Shown: in pieces, positions 57,165 to 64,000 of the stretch
How positions within the stretch are numbered: position 1 is the stretch's first letter
How the letters are laid out: the number at the start of each line of letters is the position of its first letter
Assembly: GCA_947169385.1 (NCBI GenBank)
Contig: CAMVPR010000006.1
Coordinates: forward strand, 23,171-87,170
DNA: 64,000 nt
Direction: 5' to 3'
Source: an uncultured Lachnospiraceae bacterium
GTDB taxonomy: Bacteria > Bacillota > Clostridia > Lachnospirales > Lachnospiraceae
The notes under the pieces: model-generated
Databases searched by the model: none
Told to the model about the DNA's origin: nothing
Seen by the model: the letters and a program-made list of their open reading frames with translations, nothing else
Made by a program: the position numbers and the translations under genes

Positions 57165-58484
57165 ATGAAAATGAAACGAATTATGAGCGTAGCTGTTCTG
57201 TTAATCTTTGCCTTTGTATCAGCATTTGCATATACAGGTGAATCCACTGTAGCCAGTGCAGCAGCTAACGGTGTAAACCTTCCGGCAACAACTGGTTTAT
57301 ACAGGTCATCATGGATTGATTATAACTGGGAGATGGAGCCGGCATCTGTGCGTACCGATGTTGATGATAAAGGAAATACTGTTTTAGTAGATGGAGCAGG
57401 GAACTTTATCGATTACCAGTTTAGTAATGACAGTAATGTATTCACAGAAGGAGTTAAGGATGGATGGGGTCCTTCATTCAACGCAGCCGGGGACGAATTG
57501 TGGTTTGATTATATTGAGGACGGCAACAAGATTACTCATGTTAACCCGTCTGATTTAACTATAACCAATCTGGATGGCACTTCAAATTCCTCAGTTACTA
57601 TTGGTAAGCATTGGACAGGCGATGAGAGAATATTAAATATACGTTCAAACAGTATGGAGCCGGTATTAATCACTTATAACGGAGCATCTGTTAACAATAA
57701 GCTTGTTTTAGTACCTAGTTTATATTCGGGTCTATATACATCACCCGAGCCTGCAATAGACAATTTTATTGATGGATGGAATGTATATAAAGAAGGAACG
57801 ACAACAGCTTATCTTCACCTTTTTGACTCAAACTGGGAGTTTGGAAGATATATAGCAGATGCCCAAACCCTCATAAACAGCATGATATACTATAATCCTG
57901 CCACCGATTCAGAGATTAACAATGATGATTACAGCAAGTATTTTACTGTTAAGCCGTGGTCAGTAAGCAATCCAAACCACTTGATATTTAAGATAAATGC
58001 CAAATACATTCCTAATTCAGACGGATGGTGTGATCTTGGCATAAGATACAGGACATATGATGTAAATGACGGCGAAGCATCCGGATGGGATGATGAATTA
58101 CATATCAATGTTAACTTCATCGACGGAAAAGCTCCGGTTCCTGCAGTCGGCTCAACAGACACAATAGGCGGAATCGTTTATTCCGTAACCGGTGCTGACA
58201 GCGCAACAGTAAGTAAGGGCAAGAATGCGGCTTCCGTTACAATTCCTGCTTCTGTTACTATCGACGGGTATTCATTTAAGGTTACTTCTGTTGCTGCAGA
58301 TGCGTTTAAAGGCTGCACTAAAATCAAGACATTGACAATTAAGACCAACAATCTAAAGAGTGCCGGAAAGAATGCTTTTAGCGGTATCAAGAAATCAGCC
58401 AAGGCTAAGGTTCCTAAAAAGAAAAAGTCAGCATATAAGAAACTGCTTAAAAAAGGCGGTTTCAAAGGAAAAATAAAGGTATAA
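57165..58484 (+). CDS. Secreted protein with C-terminal LRR_5-like and basic tail
   Basis: 439 residues. Signal peptide at 1-34 (MKMKRIMSVAVLLIFAFVSA, cleavage near ASA|AAN). The middle (40-320) is a beta-rich region of unknown fold. From about 330 a BspA-like unit (VTIPASVTIDGYSFKVTSV, AFKGCTKIKTLTI, NAFSGI) leads to a basic tail (KVPKKKKSAYKKLLKKGG) often seen in Lachnospiraceae surface proteins. Start at ATG 57165 with AAGGAGG. It shares promoter architecture with the gene at 58652. Likely cell-surface; ligand unknown. Confidence 0.85.
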   Translation: MKMKRIMSVAVLLIFAFVSAFAYTGESTVASAAANGVNLPATTGLYRSSWIDYNWEMEPASVRTDVDDKGNTVLVDGAGNFIDYQFSNDSNVFTEGVKDGWGPSFNAAGDELWFDYIEDGNKITHVNPSDLTITNLDGTSNSSVTIGKHWTGDERILNIRSNSMEPVLITYNGASVNNKLVLVPSLYSGLYTSPEPAIDNFIDGWNVYKEGTTTAYLHLFDSNWEFGRYIADAQTLINSMIYYNPATDSEINNDDYSKYFTVKPWSVSNPNHLIFKINAKYIPNSDGWCDLGIRYRTYDVNDGEASGWDDELHINVNFIDGKAPVPAVGSTDTIGGIVYSVTGADSATVSKGKNAASVTIPASVTIDGYSFKVTSVAADAFKGCTKIKTLTIKTNNLKSAGKNAFSGIKKSAKAKVPKKKKSAYKKLLKKGGFKGKIKV

Positions 58485-58511
58485 AAGTATGAATACATTA
58501 TAATATTAAAA

Positions 58512-58589
58512 AGGTTAATTGGGATGGTTCCAATTAACCTTTTTTTGTGCATACTTGCACACCAAATATTAAACAATCTCTGATAGAAT
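58512..58589 (+). promoter_or_regulatory. Terminator plus activator-type promoter for the second secreted protein
   Basis: The hairpin AGGTTAATTGGGA-tgg-TTCCAATTAACCT with six T (58512-58546) is followed by TGTGCA-TACT-TGCACA (58546-58561), CCAAAT, and TAGAAT at 58584-58589. Spacing and order are identical to the cassette at 56918. Confidence 0.75.
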
Positions 58590-58651
58590 AAATCTACTAT
58601 TGACAGGGTATCGTGACGGTTTTTTACTATATTTTTCAAGGAGGAATATTT

Positions 58652-61597
58652 ATGGTTAGAACATGGAAAAGAATTATCAAAGCTTATATCATGACTGCGA
58701 TTATGTGCATTAGCCTGATGGGTGGGGTTGTAGGTAATAATACAGAGGCGAAAGCGTTTAACGACACAGGAAGGAATATAAACACCAATTGGGACGTGTT
58801 TTTGTCGACAAGTGATGGTGATGTGGCATATTCAAGTGCAGAGCGCGTCTTTGGGAATTCTAATGATCCTGAAGACAACATTTATCGCGGGGCGATTAAT
58901 GCGAAATCAGGAACTCCGCTGACGTATTACGTTCATTATTATTCGTACTGTGGTAACGAATTCGAAGGAAGTTATGATGTAAACCTTGAGGCTAAGGTTC
59001 TTGGCGATAATGGGTTGCCTACCAATGCTGCGATAGCATCTACAGTAGAATTTGGAGAGTTAACTCCTGCTTCAGGTAACGGTTCTGAAACTGGCACTAC
59101 TGAAGCCGAAACTACTGAAGTTCTGAGAGTTAGTCACTACGTAAAGAAAGTAACCATTACCCCAGGCGATACGGAGGAAAGTTTTGCAATAGGCTGGAGT
59201 GGGGTAAACACACATGACACTGTAGATGAAAGTGATGACGAACCATATTTCGCAACCCTAGCCGATGTTACAGTTCGAGTACCGGACGCTCTCTGGGTAT
59301 CTGGTAACGTTAACAATCTAGACGATGCAGTCGGTACAGAGTTATACAAAGCTCCTGCTGACGGCAACACTTATCTTGGCAAGGTATATTATTACAGCAG
59401 TTCAGTAATGTACCCTAATGTTAATTATTCCCAGATACAAGACCAAAATGCGGGTGATTGGAGTAGTTCCACTGATGAGTGGTGGACATACAGAGGTATA
59501 TATGATAGCGATGGTAACCCGCTAGGTTCTCATATATTCTATCAATACTATCACCTTGATAAGGATGGTAATGCTCTTACCGAAGATGGAGGTCATCCTG
59601 TAAGCTATCTTGTCTATGATGAGTATCCTGAGAATACAAGTACAGGAGCAACATGTCAGTCAGCATTTACAACCAAATTCGGTATAGGCGGAGGCTTCGT
59701 TAATTCATGTCCTTGGACTAATATGCCTACCGACGGAACCGCAATTATAGCTCCTGGAGAATATCATGCTAATGTAGCAAGAACATTTAACACAGACTTA
59801 TACAGTGTATGGGGACCATACGGTTCAGTTACAATCAATGGCGATGTTATGAGCATGACTTTGGGAAGAGGATATAGAACTGAGGAATTTGCAAAAGATG
59901 AGCGCAAGTATGTGGGATACACGAAGGAGGCTGTTCCTGCACCGTTACATACAGTTTATATCGATGAAGACGCTGAAAATAGCAGGTACTGGCTTAATAG
60001 TGAAGGCGAGCGAATCTATTGGTGGTCGCTAGAAGAGCTGTATCCTAATAATCCTACCTTAGCCGAGACGAAGAAAGTCTTCCAAGATGAAGACTTTGCA
60101 AGGGACTCGAATTCATTGCCACTAGCTACCTCTTCTTATACCAACGCTACCGTCAGTGTTAACGGTAATATAGGCTATGTCAGTCTTACAGATACTTATC
60201 AAGGGGCTCTTATAGTTGGCAATAATAAGAGTGTAGAGGGTATGAGCCTTGATAAGCTTGCTAACACAGCGTATAGGGAAAATGAAGCCGATATCACATT
60301 TTACGGAACCTATATAGGACAAGGACAAACGATAATTGAGAACGGAAGCTTTATTAATTCCATCCAGCCATTTGACGAAGGTATGTGGCAGCAACATCTC
60401 GTATTTGGCGCAAGAGAAAATCTTAACCCAAGCGAGATAGATAACCTTAACGGCTACTCAGTAATCATGGGTGGTGAGAAGAATAACGAACGCGTATCAG
60501 GTACCTCTTCCGCAGTTGATACCTACGCAGTTGATACCTACGCAGACGACACAACCGAAGTTTGTGTTGACGCTCTTGACATCAACGTATCTGAGTCTGC
60601 TGGTGGTGGCGTCTTCCCGATGGTTAGAAGAAAGACTCATACTGAAGCAAATGCCGGAACATGGAAGGACCCTAATGCATGGTGGAATGCTATTAAGAGT
60701 TATCTTAATGTAACAAGCGCAACCATCATGGATATAGCTCTCGTTCAGGATAATAAGAATCTTGTTGAGCCTGCAAGGCCTGTTAATCTATATATTGACG
60801 GACCGGGTGCAAGAATTACCGGCAAGGCTTTATATCATGTCAGAGAAGACGGTGTTGTAGAGAAGTTGTCTTCAAGCGGTATAGAAGGATCATTTACAGC
60901 CGAGACAGGAAGCTTCTCAACATACTTTGTTGCTGACGACAAGGATGTTCCAAGTGAGAAGGATGACACATTAGCAGCACTTGCGAGTGCACAGCATACT
61001 GCCGATGCTCCTGTTCAGCTTGATGAATATGTACCTTATACACCAAGCTATACACCAAGCTATACACCATCAACTCCTACTGTTGATAATACGCCGAGTG
61101 GTGACGCATCAAAGGATGCTAATGTCGCATCTAAAGAAGCTTCTGAAAATGCCGAAGCAAGCAAGGATGCAGCCAGCGCCGATGCATCTAAAGACGCAGA
61201 AGTAGCATCATCTGAAGCAAGTAGTGAAGCTGCTAAATCAAGCGCAGATGCTATAACAGTTCCAACAAGCGCTGATGCAAGCTCTGATGCATCCGATACA
61301 GATGCTAAAGAAAAAACAAAATCAAAACAGACTATAACGGTGAAACCTGTCTTAAAAGAATATAAAGCCAAAAAGCTTCTAAAGAAGAAATATAGCTTTA
61401 AAATCAAGGTAAATGGCAATAAAACTGCTTTAACCTATAAAAGTAGCAAGCCTTCGGTTGTTTCGGTCACACAAAAAGGCAAAGTTACTATAAAAAAGAA
61501 AGCCAAAAAAGGTACTTATAAAATCACAATCCAAGCTAAGGAAAGTGCCAAATATAAAGCATCCAATAAAGTAAAAGTAATGATTAAGGTAAAATAG
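58652..61597 (+). CDS. Large secreted surface protein with Ala/Ser/Lys-rich and bacterial Ig-like C terminus
   Basis: 981 residues. Signal peptide at about 1-38 (IIKAYIMTAIMCISLMGGVV, then TEAKA). Residues 40-780 are a beta-rich ectodomain with many Tyr/Asp/Asn. Then come YTPSYTPSYTPSTPT, an Ala/Ser/Lys/Asp-rich linker of SKDA/ASKE units (about 820-895), and a C-terminal lysine-rich Big_2-like module (YKSSKPSVVSVTQKGKVTI). There is no LPxTG. Start at ATG 58652 after AAGGAGG; the longer frame from 58613 runs through promoter sequence. Short in-frame repeats (DTYAVDTYADDT) are present near 630. Confidence 0.87.
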   Translation: MVRTWKRIIKAYIMTAIMCISLMGGVVGNNTEAKAFNDTGRNINTNWDVFLSTSDGDVAYSSAERVFGNSNDPEDNIYRGAINAKSGTPLTYYVHYYSYCGNEFEGSYDVNLEAKVLGDNGLPTNAAIASTVEFGELTPASGNGSETGTTEAETTEVLRVSHYVKKVTITPGDTEESFAIGWSGVNTHDTVDESDDEPYFATLADVTVRVPDALWVSGNVNNLDDAVGTELYKAPADGNTYLGKVYYYSSSVMYPNVNYSQIQDQNAGDWSSSTDEWWTYRGIYDSDGNPLGSHIFYQYYHLDKDGNALTEDGGHPVSYLVYDEYPENTSTGATCQSAFTTKFGIGGGFVNSCPWTNMPTDGTAIIAPGEYHANVARTFNTDLYSVWGPYGSVTINGDVMSMTLGRGYRTEEFAKDERKYVGYTKEAVPAPLHTVYIDEDAENSRYWLNSEGERIYWWSLEELYPNNPTLAETKKVFQDEDFARDSNSLPLATSSYTNATVSVNGNIGYVSLTDTYQGALIVGNNKSVEGMSLDKLANTAYRENEADITFYGTYIGQGQTIIENGSFINSIQPFDEGMWQQHLVFGARENLNPSEIDNLNGYSVIMGGEKNNERVSGTSSAVDTYAVDTYADDTTEVCVDALDINVSESAGGGVFPMVRRKTHTEANAGTWKDPNAWWNAIKSYLNVTSATIMDIALVQDNKNLVEPARPVNLYIDGPGARITGKALYHVREDGVVEKLSSSGIEGSFTAETGSFSTYFVADDKDVPSEKDDTLAALASAQHTADAPVQLDEYVPYTPSYTPSYTPSTPTVDNTPSGDASKDANVASKEASENAEASKDAASADASKDAEVASSEASSEAAKSSADAITVPTSADASSDASDTDAKEKTKSKQTITVKPVLKEYKAKKLLKKKYSFKIKVNGNKTALTYKSSKPSVVSVTQKGKVTIKKKAKKGTYKITIQAKESAKYKASNKVKVMIKVK

Positions 61598-61608
61598 CTT
61601 TAAAATAA

Positions 61609-61641
61609 GGTTCTGTCATCAACAGATGGCAGAACTTTTTT
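61609..61641 (+). terminator. Intrinsic terminator of the second secreted protein gene
   Basis: GTTCTGTCATC-aaca-GATGGCAGAAC (one wobble) is followed by six T, 12 bases past the stop. Confidence 0.9.
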
Positions 61642-61657
61642 GTAAACTTAGCTTAAA

Positions 61658-61917
61658 CCACAAGGTCCGTCCCAATGTCATTTAGTTAAGCTTTTAACAT
61701 GCTAATACATACCAAATACATGTCATTCTGAGCGTAAGCGAAGAATCTTTATCCCGAATGAAATGAGGGATAATAGTTACCGTAACTTTATGAATACTAA
61801 AGCTTGAAGAAGCATTGACCTTCTAAAGAAGGTCAAAGATCCTTCGCTCCGCTCAGGATGACATTTTAAGTAATGAAATTCCTTATCTTAATGACATTGG
61901 GTCCGTCCCTGTGGTTC
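61658..61917. repeat. Composite nested inverted-repeat element
   Basis: Inner part 61721-61863 (143 bp) has TGTCATTCTGAGCG and CGCTCAGGATGACA ends plus the gaccttct/agaaggtc hairpin, a long variant of the 96-bp family. It is enclosed by a second inverted pair: ACCACAAGGTCCGTCCC plus AATGTCATT (from 61658) and the complement of ACCACAGGGACGGACCC plus AATGTCATT (to 61917). Confidence 0.75.
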
Positions 61918-61939
61918 ATTCCGAAAATGCTAACAGCAA

Positions 61940-63094
61940 TTACACTTTTCTCTCCCTAGCAATTGTTATTGCATCAGATGTATGTCCTTCTTTTACTACA
62001 TAGTCTGCAAGATAAGGAATACAAAACATAACCTTTCCTCTTTCAGGAGATGCTATTATTCCATGATCTATAAGATAAGCCCTCTGTCTGCTTAACTTAT
62101 TCTGTGTTACACCCGCTCTACTTGCAATCTCCGAAGTATCAGCCAATCGATCAGATTTTAAACTTTCTGACATTTTGACCAAATATGTTTTTTCTCCATT
62201 AGGCAATTCATCAATCAATGGTTTTAATGCACGTTGCTCATATGAAAATAAAGCATTGGAAATCGCAACCTCTACCTCATCGTCTGTAACACGATGATTT
62301 TTATTGGTAATATGATCATTAATATGTATAATTAAATGGTAGCCTAGAAGCTGCATAATATACGGATGGCCATAACATACTTGATTTAATCTATCAATTA
62401 TTGCATCACTAACGCTCAATCCCTTTATCTTAGAAAAAGTTTTATTCAGTGCATCATTTGCTTCTTCCCATGTAAATAACGCCAATTCTTCATGCGTAGC
62501 TCTACGCATATATGTACATCCCTCGTGGCTTATAATTCTAGAATACGCATAAGGTAGTCCTGCTACCGCCAACATGACGTCGCATCCTTTTCTCGATGAC
62601 ATTTGAAATGCGTTACACAAAGAAGAAATATCTTCAATCGGAACTTTTTGTATCTCATCAACAGTTATCAAAAGTCCGCTCTTATAATTGGAGCACGCCT
62701 CCAAAAAAATAGTTTGCAAATTCTCTCTTCCGATGCGAGCCGTTTTAGAAACAGATTTACCGCTTATACCTGCTCCGGTTCCAAGCACACTCACATTAGC
62801 TTGTGGGTTAAATGTTTTAGTTACTTCATCATAACCTGTTAATTCATAAATAAGCTGTGATATCGTATTCTCAGGTCCCAAATCTATAACTTTTCTTTTC
62901 TTAGATGATGCTCTAATTGATAACTGCTCTAGTAAAGCTGTTTTACCGCTACCACGAGTTCCTGTAATAAATATAGCGCGATTATCACTGCCAACATCAA
63001 TCATTGCCTGATCAAAGTTTTTTAACAGTCTTTCTCGCCCGAAGAACACGTCAGGCTTTCCGCCAAATATGGGTGAAAATGGATTTGAAATCAT
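61940..63094 (-). CDS. AAA ATPase with C-terminal winged helix
   Basis: 384 residues. N-terminal signature FGRERLLKNFDQAM, Walker A GTRGSGKTALL (about 46-56), Walker B GLLITVDEIQK, sensor VMLAVAGLPYA, then a lid (YGHPYIMQLLGYH) and a winged-helix C terminus (ADTSEIASRAGVTQNKLSRQ). The order resembles Orc1/Cdc6-like or AAA_16 ATPases found singly in Firmicutes. The role is unknown; a DNA-linked function is inferred from the wHTH. RBS GGAGG. A strong promoter with repeats lies upstream. Confidence 0.85.
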   Translation of the reverse strand: MISNPFSPIFGGKPDVFFGRERLLKNFDQAMIDVGSDNRAIFITGTRGSGKTALLEQLSIRASSKKRKVIDLGPENTISQLIYELTGYDEVTKTFNPQANVSVLGTGAGISGKSVSKTARIGRENLQTIFLEACSNYKSGLLITVDEIQKVPIEDISSLCNAFQMSSRKGCDVMLAVAGLPYAYSRIISHEGCTYMRRATHEELALFTWEEANDALNKTFSKIKGLSVSDAIIDRLNQVCYGHPYIMQLLGYHLIIHINDHITNKNHRVTDDEVEVAISNALFSYEQRALKPLIDELPNGEKTYLVKMSESLKSDRLADTSEIASRAGVTQNKLSRQRAYLIDHGIIASPERGKVMFCIPYLADYVVKEGHTSDAITIARERKV

Positions 63095-63124
63095 ACTACA
63101 TCCTCCAAATCTTCTTTTCTGTTA

Positions 63125-63283
63125 ATTATACTAAAAATATAGTTTTATGTCAATTATGTATTTTCTGTATTAGTATACACTTTCTGTATTTTATGTATTG
63201 TCTGCATTTTCTGTAAAACGATACAAAGTATGAAAAGTATATAGAAGTATATAAGAATATATAAAGTATATAGGAGTATATAA
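63125..63283 (-). promoter_or_regulatory. ATPase promoter with upstream repeat arrays
   Basis: On the minus strand, TTGACA (63148-63153), 17 bases, TATAAT (63125-63130). Upstream are three TACAGAAA units (63160-63215). Further on are five TATATA units whose starts are spaced about 10 bases apart (63237-63283), that is, on the same helix face. No gene is visible in 63095-63306. Confidence 0.7.
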
Positions 63284-63306
63284 GTAGATTAGCAAACAAG
63301 CTATTC

Positions 63307-64000
63307 CTACGCTATGTCTTGAACCGGATTAACGGAGTCAGTTACAACCGGCTCAGTCTCAAGCTTCCTGATGCTCTTCATCCCGAAAATGCTGACAGCG
63401 ATTATAATCAGGCAAATGCCTGCCACCTGCATCACGAGAGCAGAACCTCTTCCGACGCCAAGGCCGGTAACATATCCGATTGTATCGGCAAGAACTCCGG
63501 ATGAAGCGTACGCGATAACGCAACCGAGATTCGAGATAAATCCGATAACACCCCATGCGCGCCCTTGCACTTCGTCAGAGATGTTAGTTCTAACGAGGTA
63601 ATCAAGCGAGTTGTTGGCAATCGGAAGCATCGCAAAGAACAGGAATCCGCATGCGCAAACAACCACGATATTATTAACCATTCCAAATCCGAATATCGCT
63701 ATTCCAGCAAATATAAACGACACCGCAAGTTTATTAACAAAGCCGCTTTTAATTCCCTTCACACCCAGTACTATCGCAGACACCAACATTCCAACAGCAC
63801 ACATAGTCTCGGCAACCCCAAGTGTCTTAGCATCTGCAAATGATAAAATAAACGGCTCTGCAAGCACCTGAAATACACTAATCATCAGTGAGATAAATGC
63901 AGCTATAATCACAACTGCAAGTATTCCTTCGGTGGTAACAATAACATTCCAGCCTTCTTTAAGACTCTTGATAAAAGGCTCCTTCTTGTCTGTTGCATTT
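63307..64000 (-). CDS. MFS transporter, C-terminal part (5' end outside window)
   Basis: The frame is open from the stop at 63307 to the window edge, 231 codons. It contains about six hydrophobic helices (IIAAFISLMISVFQVLAEPF, ICLIIIAVSIFG) and the typical loop NISDEVQGRAWGVIGFISNLG, seen in MFS_3/enterobactin-exporter-like drug and metabolite efflux proteins. The true start lies beyond 64000; the GTG at 63912 is internal. Substrate unknown. Confidence 0.85.
   Translation of the reverse strand, partial: NATDKKEPFIKSLKEGWNVIVTTEGILAVVIIAAFISLMISVFQVLAEPFILSFADAKTLGVAETMCAVGMLVSAIVLGVKGIKSGFVNKLAVSFIFAGIAIFGFGMVNNIVVVCACGFLFFAMLPIANNSLDYLVRTNISDEVQGRAWGVIGFISNLGCVIAYASSGVLADTIGYVTGLGVGRGSALVMQVAGICLIIIAVSIFGMKSIRKLETEPVVTDSVNPVQDIA

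Larger units (their letters stand above)
61598..61939. other. Intergenic region occupied by a composite repeat
   Basis: No gene is visible in these 342 bases. They hold the terminator at 61609 and the nested inverted-repeat element at 61658-61917. Confidence 0.7.

Overview
This window looks like chromosomal DNA of a low-GC Gram-positive Clostridia species, most probably Lachnospiraceae. The reasons are strong AGGAGG-type ribosome binding sites, sigma-A-like TTGACA/TATAAT promoters, a glutamine synthetase next to an ANTAR regulator, a GSIII (GlnN), an Amt-PII fusion, BspA/DUF285 surface proteins and a giant prepilin-like surface protein. I saw no rRNA, tRNA, CRISPR array or complete insertion sequence.

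Layout. 1-9480 (minus) is one unbroken reading frame of 3160 codons that runs off the window: a type IV prepilin leader, then thousands of residues of GLUG-type repeats and fibronectin-like modules. 9.8-16.3 kb is housekeeping and accessory: rubrerythrin, a small hydrolase, YccF, two DUF4143 ATPases, a peptide deformylase and an aldo/keto reductase. 16.6-24.8 kb is a nitrogen operon on the minus strand: gltB, gltD, a glutamine synthetase and an ANTAR regulator. 25.2-30.4 kb is an AT-rich accessory island with an uncharacterised protein, an XRE repressor, a patatin-like phospholipase, an unknown 551-residue protein and a WYL regulator. 30.6-33.1 kb holds a DUF285 protein and a third DUF4143 ATPase. 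33.4-37.5 kb is a second nitrogen block (glnN, amt-PII). 37.5-46.9 kb has LemA/DUF3137, a membrane protein, a chemotaxis receptor and a 1673-residue unknown protein. 47.0-54.3 kb is a four-gene phosphorelay with a c-di-GMP phosphodiesterase output. 54.4-61.6 kb is a Ser/Thr kinase with an LRR-like ectodomain, divergent from a small HTH protein and two secreted proteins. 61.9-64 kb has an ATPase and a partial MFS transporter.

Two regulatory patterns stand out. First, gltB, glnN and amt each start with an intrinsic terminator in the leader, overlapped by an alternative hairpin whose six-base loop is AATGGC or AAAGGC (A at 1, G at 4). This is the loop signature of ANTAR antitermination, and the operon led by gltB encodes an ANTAR protein. 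Second, the HTH gene and the two secreted-protein genes downstream share the palindrome TGTGCA-N4-TGCACA (or a near copy), always 22 bases before a -10 box. That geometry fits a class II activator site.

Several repeat families are dispersed through the intergenic spaces: a 96-bp element with TGTCATYCTGAG ends, a three-way-junction element of about 51 bp, a GGGGACAGG element and other long hairpins. Function assignments rest on motif recognition by eye; no database search was possible.
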